Below the pieces are notes generated by a model. That model was not told the origin of the DNA. It worked only from the letters and a program-made list of their open reading frames with translations, and ran no database searches. DNA of 64,000 bases from Mactra quadrangularis (lineage: Eukaryota; Mollusca; Bivalvia; Venerida; Mactridae): positions 34,595,264 to 34,659,263 of the forward strand of contig CM046298.1 of NCBI GenBank assembly GCA_025267735.1. Direction: 5' to 3'. The position numbers and the translations under genes are program-made. This document shows, piece by piece, positions 1-12,100 of this stretch; positions within the stretch are counted from its first letter, which is position 1; every line of letters starts with the position of its first letter.

Positions 1-2001
1 GCTGAAAGTTTTTGTTCTGAACATAATTTTGATGAGCCAAAATGTTGTTTTGAAGAACTTGACTATCCTATTACGTTGAATGAGATACATTCTGCTGTCA
101 AATTATTAAAACGTGGTAAAGCCATGGGTAATGATTTTTTAATGAATGAATATTTTTGTTCAAGTATTGATATTATTGGTCAGCACGTTTGTGACTTATT
201 CAATGCAATTTTAAATTCTGGATTTTACCCAGAAAAATGGACTGAAGGTATAATTATTCCTATACCCAAGGGAGGCCAAACTAACAACGTAAATAATTTT
301 CGCGGGATAAGTCTTGTTAGTTGCTTTTCGAAAGTATTCACCTCTATACTTAATAAACGAATCGAATCTTTTTGTGAATCCAACAATATAATTTCTGACG
401 CACAATTCGGCTTCCGCAAGGGATATTCTACAATTGATGCAATATTTGTTTTAACTACATTAATACAAAAATTTCTTAATGAAAATAAAAGACTGTATGT
501 TTGTTTTGTTGATTTGATGAAGTGTTTTGATAGCATATATAGAAACGCACTTTGGTACAAAATGTATAATAAAGGCATACAAGGTAAAATGTTACGGATT
601 ATCCGAGATATGTACGATAAAGTCAAATCTTGTATAAAATCATGTTCTAAGTATTCTGATTATTTCCAATATGCTGTTGGATTAAGACAAGGCGAAGTTA
701 TGTCCCCTTTATTATTCTCTATATTCATTGAAGACTTAGAATTATACTTACAGTCGTCTCCTAACTCCGGTTTAAATTTTAATGATATTGTTTTAATCGT
801 TCTTTTATTTGCCGATGACATGGCTATCCTAGCTGATTCCCCAGCAGAACTCCAAACACATTTAAATTTACTCAATACTTATTGTAAAACCTGGGGTTTA
901 AAGGTTAACACTACAAAAACAAAAATAGTTGTATTCAGAAAACGTGGCGGATTGTTGCCGACAGAGAAATGGCTGTACGATGGTCAAAACATAGAGGTAG
1001 TGAATGATTTCAATTATCTTGGAACGGTTTTTAACTATACTGGAAATTTTGCTCTTAATCAACAGCATTTAACCGGTAAGGCATTGAAAGCCTTAAATGT
1101 TTTATTGTACAATTGTAAGAAATTTGATTTAAGTCCTAAAATATTGTGTCAATTGTTCGACTCATTCGTAGGCTCTATCCTCGGATATGCTTCTGAAATT
1201 TGGGGATACTCAAAAAATAAAGAGATTGAGAGAATTCATCTAAAATTCTGTCGTCGTCTTTTAAATGTTAAAAAGAATACATGTACATTAGGTATTTATG
1301 GAGAACTCGGTCGATACCCACTATATATTTCACGTTATATCCGTATTATCAAGTATTGGTGTAAAATTAAACATACCGATAATATTTTAATTAAAACAAT
1401 GTATTTACAATGTTTGGAAGATTTACAAAAAGGTCGTACAAACTGGGTCACAAATGTGAAATCTCTTCTTGATACTTATGGATTTTCGTACATATTTGAT
1501 ACAAATATTTATGTAGATCCCAAATCGTTCCCCATTATTTTCAAGCATCGAGTTCTTGATTGTTATAAACAAGAATGGGCCACTAATTTAAATCGTAGCT
1601 CGGTGCTCAGTAACTATAAACATTTTAAAACACTTTTCGAGTACGAAAATTATCTTGATATTTTACCGAAAGATCTTAGAGTTTATTTCTGTAGACTACG
1701 GATATCTGTTCATCCTTTAATGATTCAAACAGGCCGTACTGCACAAAACTTTATTCCTCGTGACAGACGCATATGTAATTCTTGTGATAAAAATGATATA
1801 GAGGACGAATTCCATTTCATTTGTATATGTCCGAAGTATTTATCTATCCGAAAAAAATATCTGAAAAAGTATTTTTATGTCAAACCATCAATGTATAAAT
1901 TTGTTGAACTATTACATTCTGAAAACAAATGTATTCTTTTTAAACTATCTAAATACGTAAAAGAAGCACTTATGATTAGGTCCTCTCATGTTAGCGTTTG
2001 A
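1..2001 (+). CDS. non-LTR retrotransposon reverse transcriptase ORF (5' end outside window)
   Basis: The frame is open from base 1 to the stop at 2001, so the ORF enters from the left; the first internal ATG is at 76. Counted from that ATG, the reverse transcriptase blocks are in order: FRGISLVSCFSKVF (about residues 75-88), QFGFRKGYST (110-119), FVDLMKCFDS with the first catalytic Asp (144-153), GLRQGEVMSPLLF (202-214), the FADD catalytic box (245-248) and GLKVNTTKTKIVVF (274-287). Near the C-terminus a CNSC plus downstream His and Cys pattern (about 570-595) looks like the zinc-knuckle tail seen in many LINE proteins. No endonuclease domain is visible in the window. There are no stops or frameshifts over 667 codons, so this copy is young or still coding. 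The clade (Jockey/CR1/RTE-like) was not determined. Confidence 0.93.
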   Translation, partial: AESFCSEHNFDEPKCCFEELDYPITLNEIHSAVKLLKRGKAMGNDFLMNEYFCSSIDIIGQHVCDLFNAILNSGFYPEKWTEGIIIPIPKGGQTNNVNNFRGISLVSCFSKVFTSILNKRIESFCESNNIISDAQFGFRKGYSTIDAIFVLTTLIQKFLNENKRLYVCFVDLMKCFDSIYRNALWYKMYNKGIQGKMLRIIRDMYDKVKSCIKSCSKYSDYFQYAVGLRQGEVMSPLLFSIFIEDLELYLQSSPNSGLNFNDIVLIVLLFADDMAILADSPAELQTHLNLLNTYCKTWGLKVNTTKTKIVVFRKRGGLLPTEKWLYDGQNIEVVNDFNYLGTVFNYTGNFALNQQHLTGKALKALNVLLYNCKKFDLSPKILCQLFDSFVGSILGYASEIWGYSKNKEIERIHLKFCRRLLNVKKNTCTLGIYGELGRYPLYISRYIRIIKYWCKIKHTDNILIKTMYLQCLEDLQKGRTNWVTNVKSLLDTYGFSYIFDTNIYVDPKSFPIIFKHRVLDCYKQEWATNLNRSSVLSNYKHFKTLFEYENYLDILPKDLRVYFCRLRISVHPLMIQTGRTAQNFIPRDRRICNSCDKNDIEDEFHFICICPKYLSIRKKYLKKYFYVKPSMYKFVELLHSENKCILFKLSKYVKEALMIRSSHVSV

Positions 2002-2190
2002 CTTATTATCCTTAAATTCTTTTATTGAATACTGATTATTTATCTTTTTTTTCTCCTCCTTTTGTATGTTTATGTTAAAAATATGTTGACATGTCGTATG
2101 TAATTGTATATATATGTATATTGTATTTATTTGGGTGATGAGCACTGCTCATGCCCTTTAATAAAGTATCTGTTCTGTTCTGTTCTGTAA
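2002..2190 (+). mobile_element. 3' UTR and tail of the LINE at 1-2001
   Basis: An AT-rich stretch follows the stop and ends with AATAAA-like sequence and a short tandem tail of TTCTG units (about 2169-2188). A small palindrome (ATGAGCA...TGCTCAT) lies at about 2138-2154. A short tandem repeat after the 3' UTR is typical of several non-LTR clades and marks the likely 3' end. Confidence 0.75.
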
Positions 2191-3203
2191 AATGACTGTA
2201 TATGAAATTATGAATCCATTTGATGAAAAATTGTTAGTAAAAAAAACAACAGCATTAAATGAGAATAACATATGTTCCAAATGTACAATATAATTTTTTT
2301 GACTTATGTCAGGATGATTTGTACACATGGCATATGATAAAAAGACTAATCAGTGATCTACAAATGGAGATTGCTTATAGGCCTGATTTGGAACTTCAAT
2401 TTATGGGGTTTCCTGTCTGTGCACAGGCAGTACAAACAAACATCTTTACACATTATTGCTTAAAAGCATGATAACCAAATTAAATCCTATTGTTCTTTAT
2501 ACTTATATTTTCATTGTAACGGTGAAAGTTTGTTTGTACCGCAGGGAATAACTTAAGTATTTGAATTCTGGATGTACATAGAGGGCCTGTTTTACACAAT
2601 TACTAAATAGTTTACTGTAGTTAAGACTATACATTATCCATGTTTGATTGTTAAGTGAGTCAGAGCCTATACATTTTGTTTATCTCATTGTTTATATCTC
2701 TCACTGAAAATTGAAATCCATTGATTGTTTTTTTAAACGTTTCTTAAATCATTATGCTATTGTATCAATGTGAAACTAGATTGGGTAATTTTGTGTTCAA
2801 TATTCACATATTTGATTATTATTTCATTATTATACATTCCAATATAATTTCTGAATCTCGAAAAAATTGAAAGTTAAATTTAAGATCTGACCTCTTTTTG
2901 AGATACCTCATAAAACTATTCCTTGCTGCATTTATCACTTATTGTCATCATGTATTGAATCTTTTATTCTTGCTTGTGTTTTCCATATATCACATAGGGC
3001 TCAAATAGAATGCAAAATCTATCATATGGTCTGAGACTCTGAAACCCTTGTAACTGGAATCATTTTACCCAACTTTGTGGAAGGTTAGTTTGTGGAAGAT
3101 TATTACTTTAGTCATAATATTTTAAAATATTTATACAGACTGCCATTTTATTTTATTTCTAATTTTGTTTCTGTTAAAATACATATTTTGTTCAATAGTT
3201 ATA
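2191..3203. other. AT-rich intergenic stretch, nothing recognised
   Basis: Only short unsupported ORFs are present (the longest is 70 codons). No family, RNA gene or clear repeat was seen. Confidence 0.6.
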
Positions 3204-4436
3204 CAGTCCAACCTGTGAACAACGGCCGGCCAAGGGAAAAGAGAAAAGTGGCCTTTGTTCACAGGTGGCCTTTGTTCGGAGGGAGGAACAAACGGGCCAT
3301 GTTTCGTTAGACTTGAGAGACAGAGTTCATAATTAACATGAATTAATCATTAAAATTGTTTTTATTTTCCACCTTTATTCATTATTCACATTATCATTAT
3401 TGAATTTGTGACAATAAACGAAAAAAAAATTGAACAAAGAATGACTAAAACAAAGAAATCAGTGATTTTTTGTTTGCAGCTACATTTCATGCTATGCCCT
3501 CAACATAAACAATTGCACTCTACAAAGTCTCACTACTCTGACCTTTTGTATAGTATTTCTATCTTATCCCAGTTGCCAAATTACCTGTATACAGTGGTCA
3601 CAGTTGAACGAATTTAGCATGAATTGATAATTAAAATTGTTTTTATTTTCCACCTTTATTCATTATTCACATTATCATATTGAAGTTGTGACTATAAATG
3701 AACAAAACAAAACTTTGAACAAAGAATGACTAAAACAAAGAAATCAGTGATTTTTTTATTGGCAGCTACATTTCATGCTATGCCCTCAACATTAACAAAT
3801 GCACTCAACAAATTCTCACTTCTTTGACCTTTTGTATAGTATTTCAATCTTTTCCCAGTTGTCAAATTACCTGTATACAGCGGTCACAGTTGAACGGATT
3901 TAGGAATTATCAGCGTGTCACATACATTTATCTAACTGCCGGACGTGTGAAAAACAAACCTAGTGCAGTCTCCAAACGTTCAAAACTAATTAACAAAGTG
4001 TCATCACATGACGTAATTTACTCCCGATTTACTAATAAATTTAACAATAAAAGGATACATTAACATACTTTTATAATAAGGTGACGAGAAAATTGTCTAC
4101 ACCTTGATAATAACTAATAAAATCGTACTCAAGATTGTCTGTTTACGAAAATCCGGAAAAAATCGGATTACGGGTTTTTAGCTTAACTTTAACAAAACTG
4201 GCGGCCTTCTTTCGAAATCGCCATGACACGAAAAACTGTCTTCAAACAATCGTCTGGCCGTTGTTCACAGTTAGAAACTGGCCGCGGGGATGGTTTTGAC
4301 TGGCCGCTGGTCGCAGACGACAGGTGGCCGTTATTCACGGCCTTTTTAAGAGCGTTTTCGGTCGGGGGGAAATCGAAATGGCCGCTGTCGGCAGGTGCCC
4401 GCTATTCGGAGGTGGCCGTTAGCACAAGTTGGACTG
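3204..4436. mobile_element. pogo/Tigger-like non-autonomous DNA transposon 1
   Basis: Terminal inverted repeats start CAGTCCAACCTGTGAACAAC on the left and end GCACAAGTTGGACTG on the right. Both are flanked by TA (3202-3203 and 4437-4438), the target duplication of the Tc1/mariner superfamily; CAGTnnAACCT ends are typical of pogo/Tigger. Both subterminal regions are GC-rich with repeated GGCCG / CGGCC and GTTCACAG words, probably transposase-binding repeats. The interior is an AT-rich direct duplication (3338-3617 and 3618-3903). No transposase reading frame is visible. Confidence 0.75.
3338..3903. repeat. about 280-bp direct tandem duplication inside pogo-like element 1
   Basis: Two successive copies begin with CATGAATT at 3338 and 3618 and end GAACGAATTTAG / GAACGGATTTAG. 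They are nearly identical apart from point differences and small indels in A-runs. Confidence 0.9.
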
Positions 4437-4470
4437 TATATGACTAATTATTTATTATATATATTTATCA

Positions 4471-4553
4471 TATTGTGGGTTTTGCGCAAAACGATTGTAA
4501 GTAGAAATAATAAAAGAGTGAGTTACGACTGTTTTGCGCTTTACCCATGATAT
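4471..4553. mobile_element. short foldback (palindromic MITE) family, copy 1
   Basis: The left arm has GGGTTTTGCGCAAAACGATT and the right arm GACTGTTTTGCGCTTTACCC, separated by a short AT spacer. Both arms match the family seen at seven other sites (best preserved at 46999-47084). Confidence 0.75.
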
Positions 4554-4830
4554 ATACGTATTTATCCTATATTTCTTATTATTATGAGGGTTTTTACATG
4601 GGGTTGTATAATGTTTATTTTATCTTAAACACTGCACAATGGTTTCATGCTTTAAAACTAGTCAGCTTTGAGGTCAGCTTTAATGGATCTTTATTTATTT
4701 TGTTGTTGTTGATGATGTATTAATGTACATTCCATGTTTTATTTGTTATTTTGTTACATGATAGGTCTTGTACATGCAAGGTTGTTTTCTTTATAAATGG
4801 TTGTGAACACATGTCAACTTGTATGGAAAT

Positions 4831-5143
4831 AGTTAAAGCTACACATTCACAGATATGGGTTCTTTTTCATATTTTAAAAATTCAGGCATGAGATTTTTCT
4901 AATTTTTGGATGGTTTCCCATTTTTATGTTCCAGAGTTCTCAAGGTGAGATATTATTGGTGGATGGGTTATCTGTATTGTTGTCATGGACAATTTACTTC
5001 AAATGACACCTTCTCTAAAACATCTGGACAAATCCTGCCAAAACTCTTGGTCAGAAACCCATGGTACTCATACTAAATATTGTTCATAAGTAACACCCAG
5101 GATATTGAGGTTAGCCAATTCTTGGCAGACATGCTCCTTTAAT
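4831..5143. mobile_element. possible TIR element, family with TTAAAGCTAC ends
   Basis: It begins TTAAAGCTACACATTCACAG and ends GCAGACATGCTCCTTTAA. The ends are imperfect inverted repeats and resemble the better copies at 22062-22457 and 25552-25857. Confidence 0.4.
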
Positions 5144-6315
5144 TAAATTAAAAATGTTTACATAGTTAAAGGGAAATTAAAGAAAAATCTCTGAAAACAT
5201 TAGACAAAGGGCCTTAATATTTGGCATGTAACATCATCTAAAGGTCCTTTACCAGATTGTTCAAATTATGTCTATGAGTTGAAAATTTTACCTACCTTGG
5301 AGTCATAAGGTTTATAAAAAAGTTAATTTGAATTAATTGTTCAAAAATCTTCTTTTCTGTAACCACAAACCTCAGAGACTTCATATTTTGGCATGTAGTG
5401 TCCAATGAATATTCTGTAAAAATTGTTTAAATAATGTCCCTTCAGTAAAAATTGGCCCTGCCTTTGGGTTCACAAGTTTAAGTTTCAACATACATGTAGT
5501 TTTTATTTATTTGGAAATGTAAAAAAATAATTTTCTATCAACACATTTTACTCAAGACATGAAGCTTCCATTCTTGGGATGTAGTATTTTCTAAAGGTAC
5601 AGGTTCTGTATATAACTTTAACTTACATGAACTGAGACTTTGTGTTAAATTCCAATTTACAAGAATTGCATTAACTGCAATGTGACTTGGATGAGCCCAA
5701 ACAGAGCCATCATGACCTCTCATTATCATTGTGATAATATCACATGACTATAACATCACAAAGCTATGGCGTTTTTGCAAACACCCCTGAAAACCTATTC
5801 ATAATAGGACAGCTTGTCACTGTAGTGAGCTGAAAAAGAAAAGTTCAAGGGTGTTGGCAAAAAGTATAAAACTGGCGATGGAGATGTGATACGCAGCAAA
5901 TAGTATACACTCTCTGCTTAGCCTCGTGTAGGTATCATTGAAATCTGACAAGAATTAAAAGACATGGAGCTCTTTAAAAATTTGAGTCACTTTTTCATGA
6001 ATTCCATTTTACTTTAGTTTTATCTATTAGCATATTTATTTAGCTAGATGAATGTAAAATCTAGAAGTTTATTATTTATGTTGATCTTTTATCTGTTGTT
6101 ATCAGCTATGACTTGGTCTTTGCTGAATCAATAAAATTTCTGTTTTGGGCACTTTGTTGTCGTTCGTGTTATTTTTATGCAAAGTGATAATATTTTAGCT
6201 TAATTTTGACAAGGTTCTTACAACTGACATTAATCCATTTGGAGTCAACTTTTGCTGCTGAGGAAACAACAGTGCAAGTTTTAAGGCAGAAACAATGTAG
6301 CAATGATATTGTAAA
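5144..6315. other. intergenic, diverged repeats only
   Basis: The words TTGGCATGTA and TGGGATGTAGT recur at about 5221, 5391 and 5575 with similar surroundings, suggesting three badly decayed units about 175 bp apart. No gene was recognised. Confidence 0.4.
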
Positions 6316-6494
6316 TTTTATTTAACTGTCAGTTGGGCATGCATTAACCCCACTGATTTAGATTCACAATATTTGTTTGGTTATCCCTGTACATAGATAC
6401 TGATTACACTTTTTTTATTGAGTAAAGAAATACTGAAGTGAGTATTTGAATCAGCAAAGTTAATGTATGTGCTACTGTCAGTTGAATGAAATTT
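6316..6494. mobile_element. inverted-repeat MITE, CTGTCAGT family, copy 1
   Basis: The left end reads AACTGTCAGTTGGGCATGCA, then TTAACCCCACTGATTT. The right end reads AATCAGCAAAGTTAATGTAT, then CTACTGTCAGTTGAAT. Long imperfect inverted ends are shared with copies at about 20430, 29546 and 46393. Confidence 0.7.
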
Positions 6495-6567
6495 ACCATT
6501 TACCATTGCTACATTGATTTTCACCATAAGACACTGAATAACTACTCTATATCATAACTAAGGATGT

Positions 6568-6867
6568 CTGCTCAGCTAGCTCAGTTGTTAGCACACAAGT
6601 CTACTGATCGAGGGGTTGTGGGTTCAATGCCCAGGCGGAGCATACTTTTGTGGAGCTTAGTCGTTAAATTATTTCTATGGCCATGCTCCCTCCTACCAAT
6701 GATTCTTAATTATGTAGTCAGTCACTGACAAAAGTATGCGCCTAGTAGTTTGTAAATAGCTGAATCCAGAGATTTAGCCATTCCAGGAACAGCGAGTAGG
6801 TTGACTGACCACTGTTATATGACCTATACAATGTGTTGCTACGGTGTTAAAACCAACAATAAAAATC
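6568..6867 (+). mobile_element. tRNA-derived SINE, family A, copy 1
   Basis: The head carries an A-box-like TAGCTCAGTTGTTAGC and a B-box-like GGGTTCAATGCCC at tRNA spacing. The body (ACTTTTGTGGAGCTTAGTCG ... ACAATGTGTTGCTACGG) recurs at 16661, 22541, 34057 and, inverted, 55921. The 3' end is AACAATAAAAATC. Confidence 0.8.
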
Positions 6868-7920
6868 ATTACTAAGTTTATAGCTCTATGAACGAGCAAG
6901 GTAAGTTTATAATGGGATTCAAATAAAAGTAATATCATTTTATTTTAGTAACAATGACATGACACATGGCACACAAATGGTGAATATCACAGTATGTAAA
7001 ATGCCATAAGTCATGCATATCAATACTGGGGATGACACAAAAAAGAGATAAATCTCATATTTCCATTGCAGTCCCTGACATTGATGGCATGACTCTGACA
7101 TGGATACATGAACCTGCTATAAATATATTAATTTCAAACAATCAAAGGTGTATCATAGACATAAAAGAAAGACTGAGTGGAAATAGTACTAATATACTAA
7201 AAATGTTACCCAAAATGATAGCAAAAAATAATAATATAGTCAGGAAAATGATTAATGATTAAAAAAATTAAGTAATGACTAATTATTATTGCATGTAAAG
7301 CTGAAGATGTAAGAAACGTAATTTAGAAAATCTTTAAAAAAAATGACTAATACCTTCCCTAATAAATTAATGTTGTATACAAATTTATCGACAGATATCC
7401 ATCTGTAACTAGTCCATGTGTTTACTGTCTAACATGTCTGCTCCCATGATGTAGTGCTGTTCATTGAGTTATAAGAAGAATGACAAAATTCTCAAGGACT
7501 GTATGTCTGTACCATGTAACCATGTGTGATTTTTTGTAGAACTAAAACTTGTTTGAAAAACTGATAAGTTATGCGCAGTGACATAGCTGTCTTTGTCTCT
7601 AGTTAAAATTTCTCTGGATCAAGAAGATTATTTACATTCTTACACAACTATTGTCACCAAGCAAGGGTGGTGAAGCAGCGGACAGCACCAGTCACTTAGA
7701 ATACAGCAGAACTTTTAAGTTTGATTTCCAGGGGTGAAAGGTCAAAACTAAGTGAAAGTTCAACTTAAATGAAATGTCAAAACTACATGAAAATTGAATA
7801 ATGTTGATTTTCCCCCGCATGACAAGAAGACTTCAGCTACTTGCTGGAAGGTATGTGATTTCTGCCAAAAATTGTCCAGAAACACCTTAAGTATGATTAA
7901 TGCTGTTATTAGAAAAGTAA
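6868..7920. other. intergenic, nothing recognised
   Basis: AT-rich sequence with short unsupported ORFs only. Confidence 0.5.
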
Positions 7921-7924
7921 CACT

Positions 7925-8050
7925 GGTATACCGGAAGTCGTATCTAAGACCAATCAGATTGTGGAACAGTCTACCCCCAGACAGATGTAAGCTGTGCTAC
8001 CCTGAACAGCTTCAAGAGGGCAGTGAATCACATCCATATCTGCTAGCTTG
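7925..8050 (+). pseudogene. LINE ORF C-terminal fragment (decayed)
   Basis: The translation SYLRPIRLWNSLPPD resembles the block near the C-terminus of CR1/L2-like LINE proteins (usually fPRTIrlWNsLP), followed by a degenerate FK-like tail. Only about 40 residues are recognisable, so it is a 5'-truncated or eroded copy. Confidence 0.6.
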
Positions 8051-8952
8051 ACCAATTTTCTTATCTGCACTGCTGGCCTATAGTTTCTAACTTTTAAATT
8101 TCCTGACAGAACTGTAACTATTGTACAGATATTCTCGTGCTACTCATTTTGTCAATTTTAAGGAGTGTAGATCTACATGATGGAATCTAAACTACAATAC
8201 ATGTATGTAGAAGTTCAAAACAGAGGAAGGAAGATATGTTCTTTACAATAGGAATTTTTATTTCTTTATGTGTGACAGTTGTTAACTTTGATTCAACTTT
8301 CAGTGGCTTGTACATTATCTCTGCTGATTTAAATCATTCTCATTTCCAGAGTCTAGCTGGATTCTCAATAGTATGAGAATGATTTAAATACAAATTTCAG
8401 TACTTCTGTATTTGATATCTATCAATAAAATTAGTTATCTGTATCTATGTACGGGAAGATTGAGCATATTTTGAGTATTTAAATCATCAGCGTTAATGAC
8501 TGTATAACCTTACTAACAATTGAATAAAATTTAACAATATAGTCACCAAAAATTTAAAAATTCCTACTGACAGTTGAATAAATTTAACAATAAATGGATC
8601 ATTAATCATATTTCAATTAAATATTTATTTTTCAATCCATACAGGCCTTCCAGTATTACCAAGTAGACTTATCTTTGTATTTTTTTCATATATCTAGCTC
8701 TTATGTGTTCACAGGTAATGAATATTATACTTGTAAGTAGTAGTAAGAATGTAATCTTTATTTAATAAAGAAAGATAACTCTCAGTTTTAAATCGATTAT
8801 GTTCAGTAGTTATCTCCCTTGGTAATTTGAGACTGGAACCAATCACCGGATATAAACAAATGGTTGGAAATAATCTAAGTCGATAAGGAAAGTATGATAA
8901 TTTCGGAGAATATTTGATGATTTTGTTGTGAATTATTGTCTAAAAAGGAACA
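8051..8952. other. upstream region of the clarin-like gene with decayed MITE pieces
   Basis: It contains fragments related to the CTGTCAGT MITE family (AGTATTTAAATCATCAGCGT near 8475, CTGACAGTTGAATAAATTTA near 8567) and a local inverted pair (AAATCATTCTCAT / ATGAGAATGATTT, 8330-8388). TTATCTCCCTTGG near 8812 is a repeat-derived word common in molluscs. No promoter element can be assigned with confidence. Confidence 0.45.
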
Positions 8953-9178
8953 ATGGAACAGCAACAGAAAGTTTTAACTGCATTGACTTTTGTTTTTTCT
9001 TTAATAGCGATTGTGTTCACCGTTGTTTCGCTAGGAACGGATAACTGGGTGGAGTCAACGCCTAGATTGATTCAGAATGGAACAGAATTGGACAGTTATT
9101 CCAAATTTAACTTTGGTTTATTTAAAGGAAACAGAGAAATTAATTATGGAAATGGTTTAAGGGCGTCTGAACTATCTG
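8953..9178 (+). CDS. clarin-like exon 1
   Basis: Encodes residues 1-75, including the first membrane segment (LTALTFVFSLIAIVFTVVSL) and GLFKG. Donor G|GTTAGT follows at 9179. The ends of the 5' UTR are not visible. Confidence 0.93.
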
Positions 9179-12100
9179 GTTAGTTTTTTAATAATCGATT
9201 TTATTGGTTTCCTATCAATTTCGTGAAAAATCATCCCTGATTACCATGCTTAATGTTCTGAATCTGAATCTGAATGGATACGTTGAAGTGACCAGTCTTG
9301 GCTTTAATTCAACGGGGAGTGCGCATAAAAGTTTAAAGTTCTAGTTAGGCAAATGTCCCACTTTTGCCGTTAATAAAGATGATTTAAAACACTCTGTTGA
9401 TGGTGAGTTAACAATATCGTCACTAAGTAAATTCCAATCTTGAACAGTTCTAGGGAAGAATGAATATTTAAAATTATCAGTTTTTGTATGTATAGGTTGG
9501 TAACACTTAGAATTATTGTTCACTGATTTTAAGACAATGTTTTTATGAATATAGTTCTCAAATTGTTTAGCCCTAATAGTGCGTTTCGGACGTAAAGGTA
9601 GCAAATAGTGTTCAATATTGATTGCTGGTACGTGCCCTTCCACTACCTTGTACAGAAGTGTGAGCCTCTGGTGGCGCCGTCTCTCTTGTAGCGTGGGGAG
9701 GTTCATGTCCTCTAACATGGCTGCTACACACCCGTCTTGTCTTGACTGTTATGTGGAAATAATCTTGCATAAAGTGATCACAATAAATGATAAGGACTGG
9801 ACATTAATTTTTAAAGTAGTTTGCTTAGTTGGACAACAAGCTTAATATTTTACCTGCCGAATCCAATATTTACTAGCATGAACTGCTTCAACTAATTCTA
9901 ATAGATGCTTGAGCCTAAATATAAGACCGACTGTCTGGTAGAAATTTCAGAAGCTGTATTACTAAAAATGGATAATTGAACATAAAAATTGTCGTTACGC
10001 CGTATTCTCTGTGATTCATGATTTACATAACGGCGCCGACATCAAGCATTTATCTGGACGCTAAAGATGCAGCCGAGAGTCCGCGATACGCATAAAATTT
10101 TTAACCACGCTTTTAACAATCATTTACAATTTGCTGATAAGCTGATAATAATTATTGTAATGAATTATTAGCGTGTTGTGTGGCAGTTTAAATAGACATT
10201 ATTAGTTGATTTTTCAAGACCAGTAAAGATGAGAATAACAGTAATCTCCGATTTGATAATGAACAAATTCGTTAAATTCCACTTGAAACAAACAACTTTG
10301 TCATAATTTTACAACAAATAAAGTTCTTTGTATTTTGATTATTCATAATATGGTATTCTATTTCCTAAAAATAAAATTCCTTCAATCATTAGTTCATTAT
10401 GTCATACATTTTCGGGACCTACGCTATCGCAATTTTAATTGAAACATTCTTAAATCTACGTTGGTTATTTGATAACCTTTTTAATTTGCTAAGAAGTTCT
10501 TCTTAATTTGGCAAAAATTAAGGGGAAATTCCTCTATCTTTTCCGAATTCCAGAATAACTACTGGTTGGTTCAACCAATTGAAATTGTGAAAAACGGAAG
10601 AGTAGTCGCCGCTTAATCTTTCTGCTAATGCCGTGTTAATGACTAAAATCAATGATAAGCATGCACTGCCAAATGAAAATTAATATTTAAGAGAAAGTAC
10701 GATAAAAGAACCAATTTAATGAAAAAATATTTAAACAAAGTATTAATTATAAGCGCTGTGCGTACAGTTTAATTATTAGGGATGCATGGAAAACATAGCA
10801 ACATTTAAATATGGCGTGCCTTGCTTAATTCGCCAAAATGATACACTTAATAATAATAACAGAAATTAACTATTAAAAGGGTAATACTTTGATATTTTAT
10901 GATGGCCCTCGTTTTTCATCTTGGGCCCCCTATTTTGAAGTCCATGGGCCCAACGGGCCCCCATCTCGGACCACTCTAGATTAAACACTGGCTTGTGTTT
11001 ATTTCCCTCTATAAACAGTGATTGCTTGTATTGTGTAGTATGTTGTGTCCAGAAAAATGATACTGATGGCTTGATTCAAAGTCTTGTGTACAAACCTTTT
11101 AACCATGACCAAAACTAAGACATAAAGTCACTTAAAAATATTTGAGTAAGTGACACTAAGATGAAAATTTCAAGGATAAACACAAAATCATGTTGCATAA
11201 TTATGCAGATGGTTGCTTATTACAGAGGAAATCATCATTATCATCCAGTTTAGTTTAAACAGGTCCTTGATTATTCTTTTGGCATGGGTGAGGCCTGTAG
11301 CTAAGCCTTCCTTTCCATGACTGGGGGTCCTGAGGGTTTGTGCCACCCATTCTTGAGTACCAGCCAATCCAGCTTAATCAGGTCTTCTCAGGTTAACTTT
11401 GGTCTGCTTGGCCTCGATGTATCGTAACACTTATTTTCTGACTTGGGCAGTCCAGCTTGTGCTACGTTCTATAACTAATTAGACAAAATTTGAGTTTGTA
11501 GATATTTTTGTTGGGCACTACTCTCTCAGGTTTGAGTGTGTTTGACCTAGTATATCGCAGGGTTCAAGCACAAAACGGTTGTAACTCACTCTTTTTTATA
11601 TTGAGTTACTACCGTTTTGCGTTAAACCTGTGATATATAGGTCTGATTTATTGTATAATACTCTGGGCGTATATTTTATAAACTATAGATAGTGAACACT
11701 CCTTGCTTTCTAAACACCTTAACTTAAAGTACTGTATTGTTAAGACTTAACTGTTCAATACCTTATCTATGGAGAAGATTGTTTAACCATTCAAGTGACA
11801 TTCCTGAAATTTATCTTGGGTTATTTTATCTGTTAACTGTATTAAACCCAGGGTGTTATGTACCAGTGTGTACAATATATAGAAATGATAACCCATGTAT
11901 GGGGTTAAAGGGTTCAACTTGAACACAAATTGGACTTTCTTGTCAAGGATCATAATTTATTATGTATATAATTTTTATGTATGTGTGTACTTTAAGGTGT
12001 TATCCATGCTGATTTAAATACTTGATTTTTTTATAATCCTCGTTCTTAAATATGGCTATTTTTTATCTCTGTTGAGTACAGAAGTACTGTAGTAAGATTT

